A stretch of DNA of 64,000 nt from Hsuehochloa calcarea. Its lineage: Eukaryota; Streptophyta; Magnoliopsida; Poales; Poaceae. Every line of letters starts with the position of its first letter. Within the stretch, counting starts at the first letter, position 1. Below are positions 20,440 to 32,388 of the stretch, in pieces. A program made the translations under genes and the position numbers. The notes beneath the pieces were generated by a model. That model worked only from the letters and a program-made list of their open reading frames with translations, ran no database searches and was not told where the DNA came from. Where the stretch lies: assembly GCA_036346395.1 (NCBI GenBank), contig CM070602.1:13773098-13837097 (forward strand). Direction: 5' to 3'.

Positions 20440-22320
20440 ATGGCAGGGACTTGGGATGAGGATAACTGGTTTGACCTAGTGGACTACCCCGACCTTGACA
20501 TGGACGCATGCATCTGCGCTATGGAAGATAATGGGATGTCATCATCCTCCTCCTTCACCGGCTTGCCAGTCACAGAGATTAGCGAAATCGACCAGATGGA
20601 TGAGAATACACCGCCGCCATCAATGGCGCTCTCAAAGGAACCACTAGTGCCAACCAATTCGGAACGTCCGAACGCCTCTACAAGCCCGGTCGACCCGACC
20701 AACAAAAACGACAATAGAAACCCAGCACTGCAATCAGAGAGTCCATGTACTCTCAATATTGTCATGGGCGACCGTTATTCGCCAACGGTTCCTACGTATT
20801 CTGAAGGCCAACTGACATCTGGCAAGTGTATCGATGAATTTATCACCGATCGTAGGCCAAGTGGGCATAGTGAAACTCAGTATACAATCGACAATCCACT
20901 GGATCAAACTAAGTCCACCACAAAGCCCACCAGAGGCGGTAATCTCCGACCGCTCCACATCATGGAGGCTCCTTGCAGGAGTACTAGAAGGCTCTCACTT
21001 AGCTACGATGGGAGTTCATCGGAAGATCACTGTTGGCGCCACGAAGTTAACATAATCGGAGATACCAATCTGGATGCCATGCACGATCCTCCACGGGTTA
21101 ACTCGCCACCACTTGCTGATGGAAATGGTAAGAGCGCTAAAGCTCCAACAACCGGAGGCAACCGAGTTGATAGTCGTGCATCATTTAATTCACCTATTCC
21201 TACCCCACTGCGAGTAAGGGGTTAGATAGGGCCAACCAAAAGGTCGAGGGAAATCTCACCTCATCGAATGCCTACTGTAAGCGGGAATCTTCTACGACCT
21301 TTGGTAACAACACAAAATCTGCAATGAGTCCAAGATATTCTGAATAATCCAGAGCATGCTTTAGCAGGAACTCCAGGTTATGCTCAGCTTGCAGGTCAGG
21401 TGTCGGAGATACTCCAACAGACCATTCGGCGTACGAAAATGTACCGGGGGCAAAGGAATTCGCAAAGTCGCACAATGACTTCATCCCAGCGCTCCTCTCT
21501 TAGTAGGGGACAACATGGTCGAGCGAAGGACCCATCAATACTAAGACCCCCTCGTAGGTTCCGACCAGAAAATCACAAGGGAAGACAGCTCTTCACAACA
21601 GCCACTCCTCCTCATCAAGAGGAATGACCACTTGATTCAGGCGATCTCAGGAATCATTTGAACCAAGCAAGTGGTCAAAGATGTTGTCATAACGTCCACG
21701 ACCGAATTGGGATACCGGATCCAAGGTATGCAAATCTGAGGAACCGATCCCTAATTGATTATAATCTGGCTCATTTTCAGAGAAGGCGTCACGATTCCAT
21801 TCCGGGATGTCAAGCATTTTCGGCAGGTCTCCAAGCTGTTTGTTGGCCGGACAGGTTCCGACCAGCCAACATAGAAAAGTTCAATGGAACCCAGAACCCA
21901 TTAGAATTTCTTTAAATTTATACTACCGCCATCAAAATTGCTGGTGGTAATGACGACGTGATGGAAAATTACTTGCCCACGGTCCTTGAATGGTCTACCA
22001 GCTAGTGGTTGCTTAACATACTGGTCGAATCTATCTATACTTGGGAGCAGCTTTGCGATACTCTGATTGCCAACTTTCAAGGGATGTATGACCGTCCCGA
22101 GAAGGAGTATGATCTTCATCGGATGAAGCAGAAAACAAACAAAACTCTTCAATAATATATCAAGAGATTCAATCAGGTTCGAAACTTTATCCCAGAGATC
22201 GTAGAATCTTATGTCATCCAGGCTTTAAAGCAGGGCTCGATTTACGGAGGATATTGCAATAAATTCTCCATGAACGACTGTTGAATTTTTGACATGGCAG
22301 ACAAGTATGCAGCCGCTAGT
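20440..22320 (+). pseudogene. Decayed gag region of a Ty3-gypsy Tat-like retrotransposon
   Basis: An open frame of 261 codons (20440-21225, MAGTWDEDNWFDLVDYPDLD at its start) is acidic and low-complexity, like the N-terminal part of Tat-type gag. After several stops and frameshifts a conserved gag core is readable at about 21830-22300: FRPANIEKFNGTQNPLEFL, TTAIKIAGGNDDVMENYLP, WEQLCDTLIANFQGMYDRPE, YIKRFNQVRNFIPEI and finally DMADKYAAAS near 22290-22318. This order matches the capsid domain of plant Tat/RIRE2-like elements. The protease and pol that should follow are absent; the sequence switches at about 22320 to unrelated GC-rich DNA. Confidence 0.8.
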
Positions 22321-24033
22321 GAGCCTCCCTCACTCGATCGCCGCCTCCACAGTGAGCCGCCTGCGCCGCCTCGGGTCTTCGCCACTACGCCGCCTCGCAT
22401 CTTCTTTGCCTCCACAGTCCGGCCTGGCGAGTTCCCCTCACTCCCCTCCTTCTCATGATCACCTTTGTTTCACCCCTTTTCCACCCAAGTGCCGCCGCCC
22501 CATTCCTCCCCCGGCCCCGGCCGTCGTACTCTGTCGCTCGTCCACCCTGGTGCGTGCCCCGCCGCGACACTACCACCCCTAGCCTCCTCTCCTTGTCAGT
22601 GACCCATTTTTTAGATCACCGCCTCCGCTCTGCAGCTCCTACGCTGTCTGCGAGCATGCCTCGTGGGCTCTCTTCGCCTCCTATTTTTCCCCCTCTGCCC
22701 CTTCTCCCTCCTCTGTTTCTCCGGTGGTGGAGGAGGGGGCACCGGGGTGGGTCAGGAGGAGGCTGCTGATAGTGGAGAAAGGGAGCAGCATCGATACCGT
22801 CTCATTACAGAGATAGGGAGAAGTGTTGTCGTCGACCTAGAAGGAGGGTAAAACATGCATTAAGATTGTATTTTTCTCACATCATTCGTGTTTGCTATTA
22901 AAGATGAATGAAAAATATAATAGCAGTGTTATTTTTAAAATTTTAGAGTCCTTATAATATTATTTTACAGCACGTCGCCGAAACAACGTTTTTTCCCTTT
23001 ATTTTACCACCAGCGTCAGCACTCAGCAGGGCGGTCTGGCGACACCGATGACTCGAAAGTCGAAAGCAGCAATAATTTTTCCTCTCGAATAACGGAAAGT
23101 ACGCACTGGAGGAATCCATCCACCTACCCACTCACTCCACTCCACGGTGAAGTTACTGCTGTGAAAGTGCTGCAAGGCGGGCTAGGTCCCCTATACGAGT
23201 ACTCATTCTGATTTGTTACTGTAGAGTGAGGGGGTGGGGGCTGAGTGTGCCGTTTTTAGGACCTGCGGCTGTCCGTCCCGTCCCCCGTTGCTTGGAAGCA
23301 TGAAGCATTCGAGCTCACGCAACGGACACGAACGGAACCATCCCACCCAAGTGACCCCAACTTGGGGAACAGACCCAGCGTGTACGCAAATACTAGTGTT
23401 ACGGAGTGCTTGTATTTCTAGAGTCTGGATAGCAATATCTTACCCAGAATAAAGCGTATATTTGCGCTATAGTGTGCTAACTTTTGTCAAATAGGGATAG
23501 AGACACAGAACCCCGCCTTAAATCAACCGGTGAATCCAGAATCAAGGTGCGGGGAACAGGATATGTTACGAGAAAAGTGACATGGGAATAGATTGCATTC
23601 TAAAAAGAATCTATACACTCAATATTTAACTGCAAAAAGAAATAGTACAATGTGAGAATATACCTAATTCTCAATAATGAACAAGATGGTGCAACTCTAG
23701 TTTGATGGAGTCCAGTTGCTGGAGGCAGACAACTATGGTTATCGCTACACCCTCTCTAGACAAAAGGACTACTATAGATGTGATGTAATTTTATAATTGA
23801 CTTGCTATTGTGGGCAATAAAAAAAATGTGTTATCAATAGCTGTAGGATGAAATTCTCTCCGACAAAGTATTTGCTTGGTTGTTCCTATATTTCTATTTC
23901 ATGGTTTGTATGCTCTTTGTTACGTAACGACTAACGAGTAGTTTTCTATAGTGTTATATAATAGATTTTTTTTCTCTGCACTTGCAATTTGTATCTATTG
24001 ACCGTGCAACAAAACAACGGATTTTTTGGGTAG
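22320..24033. other. GC-rich block then intergenic DNA, no gene assigned
   Basis: 22320-22850 is Pro/Ser/Arg-coding in several frames because of high GC, with no conserved motif. 22850-24033 is AT-rich. The 22840-22960 part shares a loose resemblance to 45640-45760 (both pass from a GC-rich block into GTAAAA...GCATTAA...), hinting at an unclassified dispersed repeat. Confidence 0.3.
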
Positions 24034-26131
24034 AGAGTAAATTACATCGTAGGTTTCTAAATTTGTCAAGTTGTGTCACTTAGGTTTCCAAACCTTGGAG
24101 CTGCCTATTCACATTACTAAATTTGTTAAGTGGTTCATTGGAGATCCACAAGGCGATTAGTCACGGTTGGCCACTGATGTCTCACGTTGACCAGTGCCAA
24201 CATGACGTGGAGGTCACATGCGGCTCATCTGACTAGCCGGGTGAGCGGTAAAATTTTCATTTAACCCTCTGTAATTGCGATCCCTTTGCATTCCCTCAAC
24301 TCGTGTTCGCACGGCGAGCTCGTGAGACAATCGTAGAGTTGGCGGCTATCGATCCTAGGCTGTCGGTGATGTTCACTTGTGAAGGAGGGTGGTAGGCGAG
24401 TTGACTTGAATCCAGGTGACGCGAGTATAGTGGCCCGCGGCATGCTCAGGTGGGAGGATCATGGCGCCAAGGTTGCGGGCGGAAGGAGAACCATAACACC
24501 ACCACGTTGATCTCCCAATCCAGTGAGGAACATCGATGTTTGTTTGTGTCATATCGTGTTCTACCCCTTGATGAACTTATACCACAAATTAATTCTGTTT
24601 TCGTTCACGCTGCACAACAAATCGGCCTTTTTGTTCTTCACATCTGGTCGTCTTCTTCATCACTATTCACACCTTCGATGAGCTTCAGTCCAGTTGCTTC
24701 ATGCACAAGTATTCCCTCGTCATCATGTTCATTTTTATGCACTTGGTCTGACCCCCCCTCACCCTAACGTTGGCACCACCTTCACCCAACTACTATCGTC
24801 ACCACCCGACATCATTGGCACATCTTGAGTATTTATCTATGCAAAACCATCACCACCAACGGGCTCACCTCGTCGTAAGTGTATCATTTTTCCCATTCCT
24901 GAAGCCACATCACATCTTCTCCACCATTCGCCTTTCTAGCTCAACGCCATGGTCACCTTCCTCTTGTTCTCTATCTCAGTCACGTCAACATGCTTATAGT
25001 AGAAAAGACATATGGTGAGAACAGAGCGTGAGGATGAGAGGGGAGAGAAGGTGGGATGTTGGCAGTGGTGACCTATGGTATCACGGCTAGCTAGCGACGG
25101 ACTTCGGCAAAGTCTTCAAGGCGGGGCGACATGGTTGGGGTGACAGAAGAACAAGAGCATGAATGCAAAGTGTCGATGTTTTACTATCGATCTTATGATA
25201 TAAATGCTGGGAATACAACACTCGAGATTACGCAAGAAGAGACACATGTTTTTTTAGACAGTTCAAACCTTCTCCAGAGATAATAGTAACTATACTTTTG
25301 TGTTCTTATATTAAATGAGTTTATATAATAAAAAAAGGCACTGATACTAAGCCTAATGGCTTCTTTGTGTCTTCCAAGCCTTTTCTATCTGTCGGCATCA
25401 CCCTTTATATAGTCTCTAAAGGGGTGACAGATGATGTATGTTAAGAGGTGCTTTGACGGTTGCTTGAATACACACGTTAGTTATAGTTGTTGTCAGAGAC
25501 ACATTTTCTGCATGTTTGTCATGTGGTTGTGCCAGAGAAAGGGAGACTTATGCGCGGTTATGTCATATATAACTGCACGTGTATTAACTACCACGCATGA
25601 ATAAGCATAGTGTGCGAAGTCTTTAGTTGATAATGTTCACATGTCTGTGGGTTTTATCAACCATAAGGTTGTCACAAGTAGACTTGGTCATAGCATAAGG
25701 TGGTCGTAAGAGACCTTACGAACATAAGGCGGTCATAAAGTCCTTTCGACCATAGGGTGGTCGTGGTAGACCGTTCGACCAAAACATAGTCGTAATCTTT
25801 CCTGGTCGTTGTAGATACTAACGACCGGGTGTATCTCCGAAGAATATTAAGAATATAATTATCTATAATAAATATTATAGATGATTACTTTCATTAATTG
25901 ATGATTATTAAATTCTCATCAAAAGGCACGAGACATCGGGGTGTTTATTGCAAATCAATGCCACATTGGCTTTGGTCAAGGGGACACATCAACGGTCAGA
26001 GACAAGGTGGCGAGTTTTGGACCTCCGGTGAACCACTTAACAAGTTTAGCGGTACAAATCTGTAGTTTTAATGTTTAGGGACCTAAGTGACCCAACTTGA
26101 TAAGTTTAGAACTCCACGGTATACTTTACTC
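24034..26131. mobile_element. DNA transposon with long terminal inverted repeats (unclassified, MULE-like)
   Basis: About 2.1 kb. The left end (AGAGTAAATTACATCG, then CAAGTTGTGTCACTTAGGT) is mirrored at the right end, which reads inward GAGTAAAGTATACCG, then CAAGTTGGGTCACTTAGGT. Similarity of the two arms extends about 110 bases, including the shared GTTAAGTGGTTCA. Flanks share GGTAG (24029-24033 and 26132-26136), a possible 5-bp target duplication. No transposase frame remains. Inside, near 25694-25790, a 28-29 bp unit (CATAAGGTGGTCGTAAGAGA) repeats about three times. Superfamily assignment is tentative. Confidence 0.6.
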
Positions 26132-26136
26132 GGTAG

Positions 26137-27452
26137 TAAATAACACCAGCGAATCATACATACTTTACATTGGAACCATGTATCGTCTGCGTGAATCACT
26201 AATATATTTTTAAGCCAATCTGAATATTTGAATATGATAGCATATAGCCACCTCTATGTAGCCATGTTTAGATTGGTTCAGTGACGCCAGTCACTCGGCC
26301 TGATTTACAACTATTTTACGGTATCCCTGTAAGTCAGCAATGTTACCGTGCAACCGCTAGCGTCGAAAAACCCTACCACGGAACGACGAAATAGACCAAA
26401 GCCGACTCGCTTTTCCTGGCGTGAGCGCCTGGAAGAAGCAAAAGGCGCTCAGCTTGTGCGAGGCGCAGAGGAGAGCAGCTACCATGCCGCTTGACGTTGT
26501 CACGCACGTCGGGTAGCCACTCCGCTCCCCCTTGAAATGGAACGTAAAGGTCTACCCTGCCCCTCTCCGTGGACTAGAACTGATGATAAACAAACACCTC
26601 ATGTCCCTCCCATCCTCTCCCCCGCTGCTCCTCCCTCTTGCCTTTCCTCATTTCACCTCTCCCTGCTCACACCCACCTCCTCCTCGCGTGTCCAAAGAAA
26701 AGAAAAGAAAAGGAAGAGACTTGGAAAAGGGATCATGTGCTTCGATTTGGCTTTCTTGGCCTCCGAGTAGAGGCGGAGGAGGATCCAGATCGAGACTCAT
26801 GCTCATGCTAATGTGAGTTTTCTGGGGGAGTTTCGGTTCAATTTGGAGTTCTTTGGCCTTTGATTTGGTTGTTGGTTTGGTTTGGCAAGTAGGAGCACAA
26901 AAGGGAAAGACGTGATTTTTGGGGGCATTTTCCTATCCAAATCATGAGGTTTTATGTCCGGATGTGGTATTAAATGTGTGATTTTTGGAGGGAAATTTTT
27001 GGCAAAAATCATTTTTATGGCATTTTTCTCTCCTCGTCGGTTGAATTGGAGCGTCTAAAGAGCCTATTGTGTTGTTGTCCTAGGGCTGTGGCTTGACTAC
27101 TGTTGTTGTTGCTTCCCTTTAAAATTAACCTTGTAGATCTTGTGTAGGTATTCCTCTCTTCTAAAGCTTTACTTAGCCAGTCGATTTGTTTCTACATATG
27201 TTTCTCTTATATCACTCTTTTTCTATCCTATCCTTGCTCAATCAAGGGGAAGAGAGTGTATTTTGCTGGAATTCATAGGGCTTTGGCCCACTCCTTTATG
27301 AGTAATTCCTTGAAAATCCGAAAGGCCCAAGGCCCACTCATGCATGGTGGCATATGGGATACTGTAGTCCCATATTGCTAGCCAAGGTGGAGAGACACCA
27401 CCTTATAAGGTGTAGCATGTCTAGCCTTAGTAAAGCAAGAGAAAAGAGGACT
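26137..27452. other. Sequence between two transposons; possible remnant of a gene 5' end
   Basis: 26520-26815 is a pyrimidine- then purine-rich stretch ending in a good donor (AATGTGAGTT at about 26811-26820), resembling a grass 5' UTR exon followed by an intron. No coding exon follows before the solo LTR. The 27290-27450 part (CCCATATTGCTAGCC, CCACCTTATAAGG) resembles the start of another LTR that the solo LTR at 27458 interrupted. Confidence 0.3.
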
Positions 27453-27457
27453 ACACG

Positions 27458-30400
27458 TGTAACGGTCCGTTTTGGGTTATGAATAGTAATCGCATTTGTC
27501 AGTTGGTTTCAAAAACTTATTTCAACTTAAGTTGTATTTTCAAAATCTCAAGCTTCTACCATATTTCAAAATTTCGGGTTCAATTCAAACCACAATCTTG
27601 AATTTCAACTTCCTTTCAAATCTTCCCCTTTGGGCCGACCAATCCTTCCTCATGGGCTTGGCCCATTCCTTCTTGGCTTTCCCTGGTCTACTTCTCCCCT
27701 CTTGCCCAACCGGCCTGCCCCCTGGCCCTCTGCTGCTCCAACCCATCCGCCACCTGCTCCACCTGCCCGTGGACTTCGGCGCACGGTCCCGTCACCAGCA
27801 AGCCCACGCCGCCAGGGCCAACTCCTGTGCGCTTTGGCCGCGCCCTCGTGCACCTTGTCCCCGCTTGGCGCCTGCGACACCGACCTGCTCGCGTTGCCTT
27901 CGCCACCTGCTTGGCCCCCGAAGTCGCTGCCTTTGTCGCAGTGATGTTAGCTTCGCCCTCGCTTCCTTGCGCGCACCGTGGCCGCGCCATAGCTGCTGCG
28001 CCCCATCCTATCGCCTGTCTCGCAGCCGCCTCAACCCCCTGGCCGCGCGCCTACTCTGCGCACGCCGCCCTCTGGCCCTCTGCCGCCACCTGCTCCCCTC
28101 CACCCATCTTTGACTTCGGCGCCCTCCTTCGCCCTATCCCATCACCAGCTCCCTCTCCCTCACCCGGTCTTGTCGCTTGGGATGCCCGCACTCTGCACCA
28201 CGCATGAGCGCTTGCGCATTCGACTGCACCACCTGCCGTGTCACCTTGTCGCCTCCGCCACTTGCTTCAACCCGCCCAAGTCGTCGCCGTGCAGAGCGCC
28301 CATGTCGCGCTGCCTCGAGACCACGCACCTCCAAGCCTCTCCAACGGCTCTTCCTGCCCTCCCCTTAGGTTATAAGAAGCCCTAAGCCCCCTCTCGTTCC
28401 TCCCCTCGTCTCCCCTTCGCTTTTGGGTAAGTGTCACCAGAGAAGAGCCTGAGCAGCCCCTTCATCTCCTTCCCTCACTAAACTCTCCCTCTCTCGCTCT
28501 TGTTGTTGTGGTTTGTCTGAAGCCCCGAGCCCTGAGTTCAAGTCGTCGTGCACCTCCTTTCGGTTCTAGCCGCACCAGTGCAACCCCCTCTTCTACCCGT
28601 GTTGATTTGTGCCCCAGAGCTCTTTGAAGCAATCATCTCACTCAATTTCAGTCTTATGTTACAGGAGCCGCCGCATTTCCTCTTCTCCTTCAATCCCGGC
28701 CGACCCCTTCACCGCTGTCTTCCTTCGCCTCCGGCCGTGAGCTTCCCCACCGCCATTCGTTGTCCACCGACCTCCTTTGGCCCTCTCTCTCTCTCTCTCT
28801 CTCTCGGTCTTGGCAAGCCCCCTTCCCCGTACCCTGTTCTCCCTCATGTCCTTTCTACCACTTGTGGTCGAAACCCCTTTCGACCACGTGTTATCGAACT
28901 CCTTCCGACCACATGTTGTCAAAACTCTTTCCGACCACGCGTTGTCGAACCTCCTTCCAACCACATCGTGCAGTCGAACCTCCTTTCGATCAGGTCTACA
29001 ACCATATCTACGACCATGGCTACGACCAGGTTTACGACCATGGCTACGACCAGGTAGTCGCATAGTCGAAACCCCTTTTTGACCAGGTATTTGAATCCAA
29101 CAGTACTCAAAGTGAGCAACACTCGAAACTAGCAGCACTCAAACCAAAACTTCGGAAGCTCCATTCTCTTCCGTTTTAACTCCAATTCTAGTAACTTTTA
29201 TATCTAAATTTGTCTAAATTCAAGATCTTGCTAATGTCACTGGTCTTATTTAAATTGGAGTTCATTTGCTATTTCTTGTGTATTTATTTGTTCTCTTTGC
29301 TTGTTTATTCTTTTTTCGGTACATTCGTCCGAGTAGAGTTCGGAGAAGCAGGAGATCTCTAGCTTGATCAGGGACAAGACTTTCAAGACTCTCGCCCCTT
29401 CACCCGAGGCAACTCAATACTTTGGTCATTTTTAACATACACTTTATGCAAATTATATTCCTTTAAACTACCAAAAATTGCATGCTTTAATTCTTTAAGC
29501 AAATATATGTTAAATCTTAAGGTAGTTAAATACCCACTTGATGATGAATTAATTAGTATACTATCATTTGGCAATTGAATCCATTATCCCATGTCACCCT
29601 AGTAACTATATGGTAATTACTAGTTATACATTGTACTTAAGTGACATGCTAGTCTTGCTTAAGTACCGGGGTATTAAATACCCTAATCATCATCTTTTAA
29701 TCATGAAAATAAATTGAGCAGTCATTGTGGGTTAATGACTGGAGTGTGGTGGTGATGTATTTTGTTCCCCAAAACCCCGATTAAATTGTTGTTACCACAT
29801 CTGGGCGGATGGTATGGTGGTAGGTGCCGTTGGTGCACAAGAATGGTTGATATGTGGTATCAACCGCCCGGATGGATTAAGGACTTAATCTTGTCATGAC
29901 CTCCTATTGAAAAACAAGTACAACCACAAGGCTGTAGAGTACAACTTGGCTTAGTAAACTTATTGGACCCTGAAAGTCATCTCACTGGTAAAGTGAAGTA
30001 GTGCGAGTGTAGGCTTGAATGGAACACCGATGGTGAAGTTGCCAACTATGCTAGTCGTTGTGGAACATCGTAGTCCATATGTGTTAGCATTGTGTTGAAT
30101 ATCCCGCACAACTTATGAGGTCCACCGCAAATAGGAATGACCCATATGGGTGAGATGGTGGAAGGGGCGAGGTAATTCGAAAAGTTACTGTGATGATCTC
30201 TCAACTACATGACCAAGGAATCATGTGGGACAACGAGTTGATTGTCTCTTGTAGGTACAATGTACAACCTCTGTAGAGTCTAAACTATTTAAACAGCTGT
30301 GCCTATGGTCAAAGGCGGACATGGGAACTTACTTAAGTTAGTTCTATTTATAAAACCTTGTGGGTGGGATGATTGTAGTGTCAGGCTCACCTAGCCCATG

Positions 30401-31171
30401 GTTTGGATTTTTCCTAGGTCGTTGTACCCAGTGATGTTAATATGTGGAGGTGACTCCACTCAAGATTTAAACATAGGTGAAGGTAACCTTCGTCGTTATA
30501 AATATTACACAATATCTCTTTAACAAAATGAGATTCGGTCATATTGCTAAGTCATAGGAATTTCTAAATACCGTAATTAAAAATATTTAGCAAATAAAAG
30601 AATCCAAGCCAACCTTGTTAAGCCGTGCATGTATTATTACTGCATCCTGTGTGTTGGCTCGCGAGTACAGAAGTTGTACTCATCCTCGCTCTTTCTCCCA
30701 AACCCTCAGAAGTAGAAAATCATAGAGATTATGCATACTACGAGGACCCAGAAGTTGGAGGTTCAGGAGATGATGAAGAGTAGTCTAGTTCATTTAGTCT
30801 AGATCGCGCCTCAGTCTAGCTGACTCCGTTGGTGCTCGCGTGCATCCAATATTATCCAAGTCTTTGGTTAGTATCGGACGCACACGGGTTTCCCCAGTCA
30901 CTTGCCTGTGGAGAGATGTGCTCTACCCCTTTTGCTTCCGCTACCGCTTTCACTACTTTTGTAATTTAATCATTTAGCATGTTCGGTCCTTATTGTAAAA
31001 CTCAACCCGACGCGGTCTATGTGACTCTGATGTTTTGTAATATAATGAATGATATAGTTTTCATCGTGCATGAAATGATTCAGTGATGTATCTGTGAGCG
31101 CTATCTACTGATCCAAGGAATAACACATTATTTTCACAGAGGATTTTGATTTGTGAAGTCTGGGTCCGACA
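27458..31171 (+). mobile_element. Solo LTR of a Ty3-gypsy retrotransposon (3.7 kb)
   Basis: Starts TGTAACGGTCC and ends GGGTCCGACA, with a perfect 5-bp target duplication ACACG (27453-27457 and 31172-31176). There is no internal region, so the element was reduced to one LTR by LTR-LTR recombination. The first 1.6 kb is GC-rich and gives many spurious open frames. It includes a CT microsatellite (about 28784-28804) and about 30-bp imperfect repeats with CGACCAC...TGTCGAAC (28866-29050). The second half shares blocks with other gypsy LTRs here (TTGATTGTCTCTTGTAGGTA with GTACAACCTCTGTAGAGT near 30238-30280). Confidence 0.85.
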
Positions 31172-31176
31172 ACACG

Positions 31177-32365
31177 CTCGCGCTCGCTCGCCTCACCAGG
31201 CTTCGCGGGCTATGGGTCCAGACATGATTTTTTTTTTGTAATTTTGTTTTGCCATGCAATCATGTCAGAATGGAAAGATACGCTCTGATTACGCGGTTTT
31301 AACTGGGAATTAATTGCGGTTAATGAGCACAGTTTATGATAGTCGTTTCCTAATCTGAGGGTGGTTTCCTTATGTGTTCTTTTAACCGAGAATCGATGCC
31401 CGACTTCTCTCTGCATTGCGAAACACATCCGAGCGAGAGTTCAACTGTTCTCGAGATTGCTGTACTATAAGAGCTACTCCGTCCCTACGCCCGGCGTGCA
31501 CCAATGGTGGGGAGAGCAGGTATCTGGAACCGTCGTCCTTGTGATCCTATACGAGAGAGGGCGAATAAGATTTTTGGGAAGCGACTACGTGACTGCTCGC
31601 CGTTCCCTGCATCGTCTACATCGGTATTTTCTTCATCAGCAACGTCCTCTTCTTCGTCTCTGTGACACTCTACGCTTCGCATCAGTAACATCTAGTACTT
31701 TGCGCTTTATTTCTAATTGTCAGTATGAACATATACGTTTTGTTGTTCGCATTGTTTATAGTCATAGTTTATCTTGTAGACATGTTTAGTACTCATGTTA
31801 TTTCTAAAGTTATGATTTATTTATGGAGTTATGTAATCATTAAAAGTGCTAAATAATCTAACATATTTTTTAATCTTTTGACCATGAAACGCCTTATTTT
31901 CGGCATTGGTAGGCTACAATAGTGTAGAGATTTCTTTCTCGAAATGTTGCAACACGCCACCAGAATGTTTGCTATGTGATTTGAGGGCGCCGAAAAAGGT
32001 TTCGGCCTTCTATATACTTGGGTGTGCTTTTTTGCTCAATGGGGGCTGATTTACTCGTGGCGAGCTATATTTGGAATCGACACATCGTTCGTACTTCGTA
32101 GCATATATATGTTACTGGGTCTAATCCATGGTTTAGGTTCACACGCTTCCTCACCAGGATTCTTTTCTTCTCGCAGGTGCAGACTGATGATTGCTTCTGT
32201 GTAGACACACCCCGAAAGCAGTAATCCTCGGAGTGGCGGCGTTATCTGTAATCACTGTTCCGTAAGTGGAAGGGATAGAAAGAAGGTTGTCGGTGGCCTT
32301 CGCCGATATATATCGGCAGGCTAAGCTTCGATTTCCATTGTTCGCCACACCGCCTGGTTGTAGCT
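31177..32365. promoter_or_regulatory. Region upstream of the Tubby-like gene
   Basis: Begins with the continuation of the sequence interrupted by the solo LTR (CGCTCGCGCTCGCTCGCC) and then turns into ordinary AT-rich promoter-like DNA. Open frames at 31361-31789 and 31485-31691 have no recognisable motif. The tubby-like transcript probably starts within the last 200 bases, but no clear TATA box was identified. Confidence 0.35.
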
Positions 32366-32386
32366 AGCGAGCGAGCGAGCGAGCGC
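32364..32386 (+). repeat. GAGC microsatellite in the TLP 5' leader
   Basis: About five tandem GCGA/GAGC units end three bases before the start codon at 32389. Length changes here would alter the leader but not the protein. Confidence 0.7.
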
Positions 32387-32388
32387 AG

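Noticed and set aside
27496..28385. Long Pro/Ala/Arg-rich open frames on both strands
   Set aside because: They lie inside the solo LTR at 27458-31171, overlap each other in several frames and have no domain; high GC explains them.
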